Source of the DNA: Rhea pennata
Taxonomy: Eukaryota > Chordata > Aves > Rheiformes > Rheidae
Direction of reading: 5' to 3'
Length of the DNA stretch: 64,000 bases
Assembly (NCBI RefSeq): GCF_028389875.1
Contig: NC_084663.1
Span: 208,165,876-208,229,875, forward strand
Shown: one piece after another, positions 1 through 12,100 of the stretch
Layout: each line of letters starts with the position of its first letter
Position numbering within the stretch: the stretch's first letter is position 1
Notes under the pieces: generated by a model
Database searches by the model: none
Told to the model about the DNA's origin: nothing
What the model saw: only the letters and a program-made list of their open reading frames with translations
Made by a program: the position numbers and the translations under genes

Positions 1-482
1 TAATATAGTATGAATTAACCAAAGAAGAAACAGAGACAGCTTAGTGCTTAGGGTACTGCCTGGGGAAACAGGAGGCATGGGTACTGTTCCCTTTCCTGAG
101 GATTTATTTATTTCCCATCTTCAGAAAAGAATATATAGCTAGTCCAATTTTCCAATCTTCAGGAAAGAATACATACTAGTCCTGGTAGCAGACCAGAAGC
201 TACTGTTCTCCCAAGTCAGCTGCCAGCTTGGCCAGAAAAATATAATCATTTTATGCAAGGTGGGAAAACAGGGCTGACCATCACTAAGGTTAAACGAGAC
301 TGGGGTTGTCAGCAGAAAAGATTTAGGGATCAGCTCTGAGAAGTCCCTGTGCCTGTGGCTTGCAGGGGAAGCTAGTGCTTTAAATCTTTCTGTCTTAAGT
401 CCGTTTAGCAAAATGTTACTCTTCCTCCTTTGCTCCCTTAATACCCTTGAAAAAAAGCCTGAGCAAAGAAAGGGGCTACATC

Positions 483-510
483 AAAATAAATAAATAAATA
501 AATAAATAAA
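483..510. repeat. (AAAT)7 microsatellite
   Basis: Seven uninterrupted AAAT units. Confidence 0.95.
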
Positions 511-1354
511 GTTAATGTGGCCACCAGAGGGAGTTGCATGAATGCAGCAAAACGAGGTTGATGGGCGGGGGCAGAAACACAAATGGTTAAACCCAGCCTG
601 GGAAGAGTTGCCGGTGTGATCCTCCGGCACCCGCACGCTGCTCCCCGCAGACCGTGTTGCGCCTGCCGTGCACCCTTGCTACACAGCCTGGGCCAAATTC
701 AACCAAGTACTTCCAAAATCTGCATAATCTCAAGTGAATACTCAGTGAACTCGAAGGAATTGCTCGGTGCGTTACACTGAGCGAGTGTTTTATTAGAGAG
801 CGGGGTCAAAACATTCAGCACTTTGCAAGAGCGGATGAGGAAAAGAAAGAGCCCTGTTTATGCCCCAGCTTTTATTTTTCCCTCACTGGTTCACTTGTTC
901 GAAAGAAAGCTGGACAAGGTCTAGCCTGGTTTCTGGGGGGCCCGGGGAGGAAGCCTTGGAAGCCAACCCAATTGCTTCCACTCAAGAAGAGCTTTTGATG
1001 AGGCTCCCTTCTGACATACAGAAACAGCCACTGCAGCAACTGCTGTTCCCATAGGATCCCAGGTCAATCGCACAAAGACAAAAACAGTGAACTGGTGAAA
1101 CCTGCCATAGATGAAGTCTCTCATCCAGCACGAAGTCTTCCTCTGAGCCTCATCCGTCCTGAGCCAGAGCACCCTTTTTGTTCAACTGCTGTTATTTTCG
1201 GCAGACGGGAACAGTGAGTACTGTCCCTTCACCAAAAAATCCAGCCAACCCCTCCTGCTTTTCTCTCCCCCCACAAAACAGGCAAAGGATCACATTGCTA
1301 GCAAGCCATGATGGAAATTCCCCAGGTTAAAACCACCACATTAGCACTTGGGTC

Positions 1355-1376
1355 TTTTTTTTTTTTTTTTTTTTTT
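1355..1376. repeat. Poly(T) run, 22 bases
   Basis: Uninterrupted T run. No transposon body is recognised on either side. Confidence 0.95.
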
Positions 1377-1974
1377 AAGGAATCTCCTGGGTATCTCAGG
1401 GTCTTGAATAGTTACTAAAAGAAATTTAAGAAAAAGCATAAACATTCTTACTCGGCCCTGCTGGAGCCTCAGTCCCAATAAAGGAATGCAAGGAGTTAAT
1501 CCCATTTATGTGCTTTGACGCAGCTCTCGGCTCAAAGCTAGCAGAGACGAGGCTCTAAGAAGTTAAATAAAGGTGATTCCTGCCCTGACGAGATTATTTT
1601 CTAGTAAGAAAAAAAGGCACCACAATATTAGAAAAGGAGCAGACTGCTATTTCTGTGAGCACAAGAACTGTCAGAGGGATGAAACGAGCTGCAGAGAGGT
1701 TTTCGCATTAGGACATTCCTGAGTCTGAACTCCAGTCCCGAAACCAGCCAGCGCTGAGAGCCTGGCCCGGCCCTTTGCCACCTCTCCTCCGCTGCAAACC
1801 TGGCATCTTAACACCCCCTCGTCTTCTGCAGGAATGCTAAAGAAAATGCCTTGAAGATGAAGGGCCTATAGAGCTGTCCCACTGCCAGTTCTCCTGCTCT
1901 CTGGAGACTCTTATGGTAACAGGAGCCAAGGTCAGGGAAGCATTAGTCAGTCTGAATTTGGCAAACAAGGGTGT

Positions 1975-1989
1975 CGGTATCTGATACCG
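1975..1989. other. Odd palindrome CGGTATC-T-GATACCG
   Basis: Perfect 7-base arms around a single central base, placing TATC and GATA cores back to back. It could be a paired GATA-factor site or chance. No binding evidence is available. Confidence 0.4.
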
Positions 1990-2527
1990 CTTGCTTGCAG
2001 ATTAGATTAGTGTGAAATGCCCTGCCGGGACTATCTTCGAGACTCACTTGAGCTACTGCAGAAGATGACTGTTCATTGCAGTACGGTTGAAAGCAGGACA
2101 GTTTCTTTCAACATATCTTTGTTTTGTCAGTTCTGACTTTCTGGGTTGTTGGCATTGATCTAGGTCTACATCATTTGAATGTAAATATCTCCAGGCTCCT
2201 TTATTGGAGGTGACCAATCCGTTCAGGTTTAAGTTAATGCTCCGTTTCCCGCTTCCCTCTTTTCAAGTGTACCTGAAAGGTGGCTGCTGACAGGCCATTT
2301 TCCGTGCAGGTCCCTTCCCCATGGAGGTCTTGTCTGTCCTTTATCACAGGATGTAAGTTTTGTACAAGGCAGTATGGCACAGAGAGGATGATTTAATACC
2401 CACCAACCCTGCACATGCATGGGATGCAGAGCAGCACAGAAAACTAGCTCATCTTGGCAAAGCAGGGCTTCCACATTAGTGTAAGCTAATTTCTTAGCTA
2501 ATAAGCCCTACCATAAGCTGTGTTGAT

Positions 2528-2557
2528 GCGCTAATGCGCAACGTGCTAATGTGCAAT
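2528..2557. repeat. Imperfect 15-base tandem duplication
   Basis: GCGCTAATGCGCAAC is followed directly by GTGCTAATGTGCAAT, which differs at three positions. It is a short local duplication with no evident function. Confidence 0.7.
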
Positions 2558-4202
2558 GCTCTGTGCCCATTGTGCTTCCAGTTTTGGGGCCAGCTAGCTG
2601 GGCACTGGCCATCATGCACCATGCTCCACTGCTCCGTGCTATGAGACCACTGGCAAGTTCGGCCTTCTCTAGTGGACTGGAGAAAACATCTGGGATATTG
2701 GCAGGAACTTCACTCCTGTGATGGGAGATGAGTGGGTCAGCTCTCTGGGGCTTGGTTTGGTCATATTAAGAATGTCCACAGGCTCTTTGCAAATCTAACG
2801 CTTTTCTTTTTAAAATATTTTCTTGATAGAAAGTCAAATATTAAGAATGAAAAAGAGAATGCCAAGTGGGTTCTCAATGCAGTGTTTGCCAGTCACCTCC
2901 AGCTGCTGTCACTTATGGTCTAGGGGAATGGCAAATCTTTTGAAGCACTGCTGATATTATTAGAAGTCTAAATATTTGCACTGCCTCTCTGTGTCTCCAT
3001 GAGTTTCATGCAGGACCCTTGCTTTTCTATTAGTAACTGTGGAGGTTAAAGCCCCAAGGCCAGTCAAGCCATACACACCATGAGACTGGGACACGAAGAA
3101 GTGGGGAGTGAGTGGGGATCTAAGTCATCTCTCTCCTTTCCTACCCTCTTGCATAAAATACTGCAGCTGAAAGGATACTCCGAGCTATGGTGGCTAAAAC
3201 GGGGACCACCCTGCCTCCTGAGTGGCAAAGAGAGCCTCAGCTCTGTCGTCTTTGTCTCTTTTCTACCCTGTTCCCAATACTCCCGCCTAGTCTCTTAAAG
3301 CAAGTGTTCGCCCCTTGGCAACAGTGGAACAGCACAAAGCGAAACACCCAATCTGGGTCTGTCAGTATTAACAGTGCACTTGCAGAAAATGCCAATAAAC
3401 CCAATCTAGAGCATTTCTCAGTTAATTCTGTGGGACTCAGGCAATAAATATATGTTTTTATGGGTGTTCCTTCTATTCTACACATTATCCCTCATTCAGT
3501 AAATTAAATATGGTAAAAGAGTGTGAAAGAATCATCCTGAAAGGAAGACATCTCCCAGCTCCCCACTCACTCTGATGGAGGGTTTTTTTTGCCCTATCCA
3601 ACCAAATCATACCAAAAAGCAGTGTGTTTCTGGAGGATCAATGCTAACAAAACCAAAATGCTTGTAAGAAAGATCCAAGGGCAGGCCAGGAAGGTACTCG
3701 GCAATTAATAAACATTGCCTTCCCTTTATCCTCTCCTGCTCCTTTGTCCTTCTTTTCTTTTGCACAGGGAAAAAAATCCTGCTGAAAACACAAATGGTAC
3801 ATACATTTTTGCAGAGAAACCAGTGTGACATACCATCAGGCCAAATTAAAGCCATACTATCTGGTAATAAGACTGAGTGGTTTCTTGTAGAAACATCCCA
3901 GGATACTCATGACATAGCTGGAGACTGCTATGGAGGCAAGGCCAAGAGTCACATGGAGATGAGTCCATGCAAAGAGCAATCTCTAATATAATCAAAGTCA
4001 AAGTACAATGCAAAGTGAGATTGCTGTAAATAAAGGGAATTTTTATGAGTTCCAGATGGCATCAAACACGATAATTCAAAGAAATCAAAGCCAAAATGCT
4101 CAAGAAAAGAAAACATTCCTTTTGGCCCATCTTGCAGAATGAGCTGTTGCCATAATACAGCCTCCCTGGATATGGAGATGGACCTTCACACACACGCTCC
4201 TT

Positions 4203-4204
<2 letters not shown>

Positions 4205-4236
<32 letters not shown>

Positions 4237-4272
4237 AGAAGAGAGAGAGAGAGAAGAAGAAGAAGAAGAAAA
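4205..4272. repeat. Poly(A) run joined to GAA/GA purine repeat
   Basis: Thirty A residues run straight into mixed GAA and GA units, giving a 68-base all-purine strand. Such tracts are length-polymorphic and can form non-B DNA. Confidence 0.95.
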
Positions 4273-5814
4273 GGATGGACTTCTCCTCATTTCTGCTACA
4301 GCCTTGTCTCTGCAAATTTCACTGCATGAGATCATGTGATTGTTTCAAATCTGCGTAAGTCACAAATCTCAGCCTGAAAGTGAGCGGTACTGAGCACTGC
4401 TCCTGGCAGAGAACATAAGTCGGGGTTATCTGTGCCCTGATTATCTTTGAAGCAAGAGTGGCAAGTTGATGAGAAAATCAAGGGTGGCTCCACGGAGCCC
4501 AGTGGCATAACTTCTGTCAGCTCCAGCGGGGTCAAGACTTCACCCCAAGCATTCCCAAGCATTTCCCTTGCAGTCTATAATCTAAACCTGAATCTAAAAG
4601 CCAGGTTTGGCTCTTTCTCGCTTTCCCGTCACCAATAATCTGTGTTTAGAGTTTAGTAAACAATTGTATTTAGAGTCCATAAACCAGAAATCTACTTTAA
4701 TGCTGTGAGCTGTGTTGTCTCGGCAGTGCTCACAAGGCGAAAAAGCACTGCAAGGCTTTTTTAGGCAATCAAGTCCTGTGTATACAAAGGAATTCACTTC
4801 GCTGCATAAGCAAGGGCCAGACATGTTTACATGTTTCCATAGTCACCTAGTAGCCCCCAAATACAAACCCCCAAAGTTTTGCATGCTTCTGGTAATTCAG
4901 AATTTCACCATTGGACTGCTCCTGCGAAGACTTTCCTGGCCTTGGCTGACATTTCAACAGAACAGTGGGTACACTTAATTTGCCCAGATTTGCTCAATTC
5001 TGGCTGAAAAGTTTCTATTTTAACCCCTAGTTCTCCTAGTAAGATAGTCCATTCATATTTCCAAAGAAGTGGTGGGTTGCTGTTTGCCTTGCCTTGATCT
5101 GTATGTGGCAAATTTCTTTTTATGCTCCACCACGTGGTTTTTTTCTGATTTTTTTTTTCTCTCTGTGGCTGAGACTACTCTGCCTCTTCCAGGACCAGAA
5201 AAAAAAAATCTTTTAAAACAAACATCTTCAAAAATGTAGTGGTAGATATAGTTTCTAGTATTATGGATTCTTTTGTTATATGTGGCAGTTGTTTACTTCT
5301 CCGCAGAGAACACTATTGGTAAAACTAACTGAAAACATGTAGTGCTTCACCAACACTGCAGGAAGCCAATACTCATCTCAGAAGGTCTCTTTCCAGGCTC
5401 CACCTCAGCTTCTAATTTCTTAGATCTTAAACCCCTGAAATCGCTAAACTCCGAAATGATGCCAGGTCTCCACAAGCACCTTCGCTGCGCGAGGAGCGCA
5501 GGGACACTGCTTTTCACCTCGAGTGTCATTCATGCTCCTTCCCCGTCTCTTTTACATCGGAGTGATTGTAAATCGTTGCTGCCTCCAGCATCACTGCGAG
5601 GCACCTCGCGGGCGATGAGGGCTCAGATGACCTCAGACAGGACTGCAGTGATGCTGGGGAGAAAGCAAAAAGCTGTAAAGCACTAGCTCAGGCACTGACC
5701 TCCCGTCGCTCCATAGCACGCATCTCCCCGCTATCCACGTGCCAGAGAAGTGCGGAGCCTTTTTCAGACCTCATTAAGTTTGGATTGGCCACAGGACAGC
5801 ACTGTCTAAAAACA

Positions 5815-6060
5815 TCTTCTTTCATCTCTGTCCAGCTAAGAAATGCCCTTATTTCCTTCTGAATGAGGCCTCTGTGACCCATGCCTTCGTTACCTCCCGT
5901 CTGAACTGCTGTGATTCTCCGCTTGAATCTGAGCGTGAAGATGACACGAGTCCAGCTCTTACAAACTGAAGCAGCTTGCTTTCTCCATGCTTTAGGTTTC
6001 CATGAATACAGGTCTCTCCACTGGCTCCCAGATGGTACCAGTGGGGAAGCCCATGTTGGT
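5815..6060 (+). mobile_element. Fossil non-LTR LINE reverse-transcriptase end (CR1/L2/L3 clade)
   Basis: Broken plus-strand translation recalls the conserved end of CR1/L2-type ORF2. At about 5878-5910 it reads VTHAFVT-SRL-like residues, where the family has a VxxFVTSRLDYCN motif. At about 6015-6030 it reads SLHWLP, as in the family's xLHWLPV motif, about 45 residues later. The spacing matches the family, but stops and frameshifts interrupt it. The element is ancient, inactive and 5'-truncated. Subfamily cannot be assigned by eye. Confidence 0.6.
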
Positions 6061-6570
6061 TTAGGAACCATCGCACTGTCTCGGGAATAATGAAAAGCTA
6101 AGATGAAACTCAAAGCACAAAAGATTTGTTTTTATCACTTGAGTTTGGCTACTAGAGATCAGACAAATTCAGTCCCTGAGCATCTCTAGGAAACTAGATA
6201 AACGCTTCCTGCCAGGATCAGCTCTGTCAAAGTGTGACTCAGCCTCCGTCACTGCAAGCAACTGTTGTTTTTGTCTCAGCTGCAAGGTCGTCTCTGGATT
6301 AAAATATTTGCAGTTTACTTTTGATGAATATTCACTGTCTGAAGGCAAATGACAAAGGCATTTTATTTTCCTTCAAAACATTTCATATTTATACAGATCT
6401 AGCCAGCCCTTCCTCTGGGACAATGTGACTTACATAAAACTGAACTTCCTAAATAAAGCTAAAAGCAGCTACTAGGAACAAATTGAATTTCCATAACCAC
6501 TGGGAGACTAGGGAACTGCCATTAAACATGGGCATGAAGGACATTTAAGCTGTTATTTTTTCCAAAGCTT

Positions 6571-6665
6571 TGTATTGTAATTGTCACTGTTATGATAGCA
6601 CCTATATAGAGCAGTTCAGGTGCAAACCCCACTGTGATAAGCATTGTGCAAAGTACTTTCAGTAC
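6571..6665 (+). repeat. Ancient amniote SINE-like remnant
   Basis: Contains ATGATAGCACCTATA, then CCCACTGTGATAAGCATTGTGCAAAG. This resembles a sauropsid/amniote dispersed repeat with a GTGCTAGGCACTGTACAAAC-like core. Divergence is high, and both the family and the orientation are uncertain. Confidence 0.45.
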
Positions 6666-7049
6666 GAGGCAATTGCCATAATAGCGAGGAGATTAGTATT
6701 TAAGAAATTGCAGTATTTCATAACTGAATGTCCTGTCTGTAAAGTAGTATAACAGGCCTTCTTTTCATACACCTCTTACCTTCAGCGAAGGAGGATGAAT
6801 TAATCTGCACTGATGACTTTCAGTATTTCAGCTAGATCATCAGATGGGAGACGACAGGCAGACGTGAACTCACCTCCTGGCGTTCAGAGCAGGTGGATGT
6901 GCTGGGAGCAGCCAGCTTTGACCCAAAGGCTGTGTGACCATGTTCGCACGGTGCTGAGGTTGCCTCCCTCTACCTTCTAGTGTAATCAAGGGAAGAAAGC
7001 AGAGAGTAAGGGGGAAAGGATTTTTCTATAGGTTGACCGAATTGAAAAT

Positions 7050-7120
7050 GAGAGTGTTTAAGAGACTTTCGTAAGGTCACCTGAGACTGTGAGGCAGTAG
7101 CTAGGATTACAACAGAGCAA
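7050..7120 (-). repeat. MIR-like SINE remnant
   Basis: GTAAGGTCACCTGAGACTGT followed by AGTAGCTAGGATTACAACAGAG matches the reverse of the MIR segment that carries the tDNA-to-core junction (AAGGTCACACAGCTAG...GGATT...). The copy is old. Confidence 0.5.
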
Positions 7121-8049
7121 ACTACTGCACAGCAATGAGGCAAACCTCTCTGAACCATGAGCAATATGGCATTGTCCTACCTGGGTTTGGAAAATATTTT
7201 GTGCAAAGTATTAATCTCCTTACCTTAACTTTATCAGGCTCATATTTTTCTCTGTGAATTTCTTTATGCTTTTCTGTATTTTAACACTGGAGCCTGGTGT
7301 GAAGTGTTAGATACCGATGGGGAAGTTGAGTGCACATAGAAGGAATGCAAGTGTTGGAGGAAGCAGGGCTGCCAAACAGAGCCTGTGACTGCTTCTGAAG
7401 CCTGTGTTGGTTGACACACTCAGTTATTTCTGCTGTGATATTACCCGGGTGTCTAATTAAAGACAAGGTTAAAGGACACAGCCTGAGATTTAAAGACAGG
7501 AATACTCATGAGTGGAGATTTCAGATTTTGCTCTAGAGGGTAAAGGCTCAGTAGCTTTCTTGCTCCTGTTAATCTCCACTGAGATGCATCGCAAACCACC
7601 CCCTCAGGTAGCAAACAAAGCTAGCTTAAGGACTCTGGGATAGCAGTATTCCTCTGCCGAGGCTAATGCAAGGCCCTTCAAAATCAGAAAAGGTTGCGCT
7701 AAAGAGAAAGTTGCTCTGATATGTTTGACACAAAAATGTGGCTAAATCATTGTTGGTTTTTTAGTATAGGGAGGTAAGTTTTTATCATAACAGTCAGTGT
7801 AATACATAGAGCTAGTAGATAAATAATATTTTTCCATTGGACTTTATTTGGAAATCAAAAGAAGTACAAAACCATATTTTAAATCTAGCTACTAATCCAT
7901 GCCAAGGAGCATGAGTCATGTGTGATGCAGGGAGAAGCCAGTAGAGCTTGGAGAAATAGTTTGGTGTTAGATTTCTGTTCCATATCCAAAACGAGACAAA
8001 CTGAAATGTCTAGAGGGTGAAATCTGAGAATAACAACAGTGGTCAAAAT

Positions 8050-8420
8050 TTTCAAGCTCAGGTGCCTAAATGTAACTTAATAAAGCCATTTTTGGCAGTT
8101 TAATAAAACATCATTTAATTGCTTGAGATTCCTCCTGCCTCCATTATCCAAAAAGTTAACAGGAACTAAAGGTGTATACCCCAAAGGTGCAGTGGGATTC
8201 AGGTGCCTACTTGTAGGCATCTGCATACAAACGAGGGTCTAAGCTCCTATTACAGTAAATAGGATATAGCCTCCAATAAAATTTTGGTCATGGGATTCTG
8301 GAAACAACTCATTGACTAACTACCAGGAGACTCCTTCAGGGTGAGCCAAATTATGCGAAAGGCTCCATGGTCTATATCGGCTAGATCTCCATTGACTGTA
8401 AAGGGAGCATTGGCACTTAG
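8050..8420. repeat. Possible old sauropsid interspersed repeat
   Basis: Repeated GGTGCCTA motifs (about 8061 and 8202), then TAGGCATCTGCAT, CTAAGCTCCTATTACAGT and TCCATTGACTGTAAAGGGAG. These phrases recur in old bird and turtle dispersed repeats. I cannot name the family, and the boundaries are approximate. Confidence 0.35.
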
Positions 8421-8629
8421 TCCACATGTAGACACCAGCACTAATGTGTTTTAATGTCTAACTGAGTCTCATACCAGATGTCTTAGTAGATGTTAAAATA
8501 AGGGTATTTGTGAAATTGTAGTCAGGCTGTCTCAAGCTATGTTTAAACTGGCTGCATGTCCCAGATGTATCCATATAGAGTCCTCTAGTCCTTCGCATGC
8601 ATAATTCTCTTACTGATGTACATCTTGTT

Positions 8630-8690
8630 TTTCATGGCAAGGAAACTGAGGTTCATAGGTTAAAGGACAGCTCGGGAATATAAAGTATCA
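8630..8690 (-). repeat. MIR-like SINE core remnant
   Basis: GGCAAGGAAACTGAGGTTCATAGGTTAAAGGAC matches the reversed MIR core phrase GAGGAAACTGAGGCTCAGAGAGGTTAAGTGAC with a few changes. Confidence 0.6.
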
Positions 8691-9127
8691 TAAGCCAAAC
8701 CCTACAGGTGAACATTATAGTTCACCTAGTATAGCAAAATGCTAGAATACTTTCTAGCTGTCTCCTCATGGACAGCACAACCCACTCTCAGACTCAAAGA
8801 ATTAACTTATCATGCCTTGCATCTACAGATACAAAGTCTCTCCTTGCTTAAAACCTAAGACTGAAGTTTGGGTCCTGGACATGGGGAAGAAGAGTCAGCA
8901 CTAACACTGGAAACCCTGGCTATCTACTTTGCATTGCATCAGTACAAATGATGTTGAGGTTCCTGACCAAAACCATATTCTATCACGCTGTTTCTATGAA
9001 AACTAATCTTGCAAACCAAACATACACAAACCCACTTTGCTACTAGCCCTTGTAACCTACTTGAGAAAATCTTAGAACTGTCACAAGCTTCCAAACATTT
9101 TTAAGAGTTCTTCAGGTTTGTTTAGGC

Positions 9128-9156
9128 TTTTTTTTTTTTTTTTTTTTTTTTTTTTT
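9128..9156. repeat. Poly(T) run, 29 bases
   Basis: Uninterrupted T run with no recognised transposon body next to it. Confidence 0.95.
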
Positions 9157-12100
9157 GGTTTATCCATTTTTAAACCTTCTTTCCATAGACAAATTATAAA
9201 AGAAGCCTGATTACAGGCTCTTGTTATACTGAGCAACAAAACTCTGGGAAGTGACACTAGAAATCAAGGGTTTGTCACCTTCATAAAGCTCCCTGCAGCA
9301 TCTAATCTATATAACCAAGGGAGGGGAAATCAGCCTCAAATTCCTGAGAGTTAAATGCCCAAAAGGATGAGGAATGCTGATGGTGGGGAAGGTGTGTGTA
9401 CACAGTCCAATGGGCAGAGATGCGGTGGCTGCGTAGAGCCAAGTTGTTCTGCCCACCAAGAACATCCAAGCACAGGACCTTACTCTCACTGTAAAAAAAA
9501 ATCAAAGAGAAGTGTGTAAAAATGACAAGTGGGTTCAACAGAGCAAGTGATCAAAAGGGACAGAAAGAAGATGCTGGGTAGACAACTGGCAGTCAGAGCC
9601 TCTTGGCTCTCTTTTTGGCTCTGCCATTGCTAGGAGCCTGTTGAAGAGCCAGAGCTGGAGAAGTGTTGAGCACCAGCGAAAGGGGACTCGTGGTACAAAC
9701 TCAGCTCATGCCCAGCGAGCCCCTGCTGCAGCGATAGTAAATCTGTGTTGTTCTACTGGCTTCATGGGATTAAGTGCATTTCCTACATGATATGTGCCCC
9801 ATTATACAGCCACACAATGCTTATATGATCCCCCAGAGATGACACGCGAATGCACCGATTGAAGCTTGCCAATGTTTCCTCGGGAAGGATAGGCTTCCAC
9901 AAACGTACCATCCATTTTTATAACTCTGCCCCCAGACTGAGATTAAGAAAACAAACAAACCAGTCACCAAGGGTCACATTGCCAAGTAAGGCAATTGAAG
10001 CTAATGATATAAATACATTTTGAACAAGCCATCTTTATCAAGAGAGGAAGTATTAAGAGCTACAGTGACCAAGCAACACAGGAGCAAGGAGGATAAAGAG
10101 GGACTGAGATAAGGCTAATGAAGAATGACAAATAGAGCCAAGTGGCTTTTTCCTGTTAAAAAAATTCCTCCTGTTCTTATCTAACTTGAGGACAGAGAGG
10201 GGAGTTTCCTCAGTCAAAGAAACTGCACTAAAAGTGGGCTCCAGCAACGAGAAAGGATAGCATGGAGGAAGAAAGTAAACTGGTGACGCAGAAACCCAAA
10301 CCTGCTCTCATGGAAAGGTCTGGCCTGGCCGTGGAGCCGCACGCTTTGCACACACTGCAGAGGACAACCCCATCCTGGTCACTTTGAGACGGGCGCTGCC
10401 CTTGCTGCATGCTCGGCCCAGGGTGCAGTCAGTGCACCGAGGGTGCTGCTCCTTTGGCTCTCTTGAGGCCAGTAAAAACCAGACACCATCAGATGTAGGT
10501 TCAGCCCCAAGAAAACACATTTCATGGGCCAGAGTTGTTATTTTGTTGTTCTGGGGAAGTTCCAAGGAGGATAATAAACCGAAAAGATTAATCAAAGAGC
10601 AAGAATTAATCAAAACCAGGACGGTACCTTCCGGCTAACATCCCCTATTACACTTGCAGCAAGAACTGTATTTTTACTTCTCCATGGTGTGTTTGAAATT
10701 TCTAATAATTAAACTCACTACAGCCATTTGCTAGCAATATATCCCTGGCTGTCACCCAACTTGAACCTCTTCACAGATGACTGCCTTTCTCATGGCTAGA
10801 AAACACCGAACACTTAGCAGTGGTGCTGGGATACCTGGAAGAGCTTGGCCTCCTAACTAGCTTGCTCAAACAGAGCTGAAGCCAATGGAAAGAATCCAAA
10901 TTGCTGAAATTGCTTTTGAGGACACTGGCTTAGGACTGTTGGGATTTCAGGCCATGAGGACAGGGCTAGAAGGCATAAGGATAGAGCAGGTGAGGGTAAG
11001 TGAAGGATTTGTGTGACTGCACCCACTGCCTATTGTAAATTCATCCTGCACACTGGCACCTGCTTACCTCCCCGCTGGCTTCAAAACAAGTGAGCTTTTG
11101 CAAAGTGACATCACTAATAGTCCACATTTTCCCTCGTCAGTCTCACCACCCTGGACCCATGTTGGAAGTGGCTTTGTCTCCAGTCCTGTCCCAGCCCCAT
11201 CTCCTGTTTGGGCTCCCTGGATGGACCTTGCTTTGTGTGGTGGCCAGTTACTACCTGGGTGCTGTGGGACTGCACCTTGCCAGGATGGCACTGCCTCCTG
11301 CCTCATCCTCCCTCATGGAGCTCCTGATGCTCCTGGACAGGGAGTTAAATATCATATTTTCCACCACATTTTCCATTAGTCCACATGCAGGGACCTCTGA
11401 GTGGCTATGGACACTCTCGCAAGCCTCCCAAGCGCCTTCCACGTGTCACTGCACCGAGCTGCCCAGTTCCAGAGAGTGCTTCAGTCCTATGAGCAAAGAG
11501 GCCAGGGCACAGCTCCTCCTGCTGTCACTCGAATCAAGACACTTGGCCTTCATGGGGACATCAAAAGTACACAATGTTCTCTAGATGAAGAGAGATTAAG
11601 TTCCTAGGCCAGCCAACTCAATATTTTGTGCAATGTGAAATTTAAAAAAAAGGGGTTAAGTGAAAGTTTGACTTTGCATTTAGATAAGATTAGTTTAAAG
11701 ATTTAGTGTTATGTCAGGGAAACATATGTAGTAGGCAAATTTAAAAAAGACCCAAACAGCTACAAAAGCACACATCTGTACACTTTCACAACTTCCTCTA
11801 GCTCAGCTCTGAGGCAAAAGGACCTGAGCATTCTTATCATTCAGCCTTAAAATCAAATTTGGGAACTTTGGATATGCCAATTTTAGCCTAATTTATCCAG
11901 CAATAAGTTAGAGTGTATAAACCCTTACTATTTCTCAGAATTGCTGTCAATCTTAACAAATTAACATTTATAAAGTATGTGAACAGCACAGATTGATGTT
12001 CTCCTCATATGACACATAGGAAGATCACCATCTGGAAAGCAGAGCAAAGCATTAATAATGATAACTACTGTGTTTTGATAAGGCTGAAAATGTTGTGAGA

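Larger units (their letters stand above)
1..5810. other. Gene-free stretch, simple repeats only
   Basis: No exon with recognisable protein homology was seen on either strand. It holds an AAAT microsatellite, a T run, an A run joined to purine-rich GA/GAA repeats, and a short 15-base duplication. The rest is unique-looking sequence of mixed composition. It may be intergenic or intronic to a gene outside the window. Confidence 0.6.

Noticed and set aside
5688..6113. 141-codon minus-strand open frame
   Set aside because: It is antisense to the fossil LINE fragment, whose meaningful translation is on the plus strand.
11090..11584. 164-codon plus-strand open frame with hydrophobic segments
   Set aside because: Overlapping frames on both strands are also open, and the sequence shows no family resemblance. 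Leu-rich stretches come from CTC/CTG-rich DNA.
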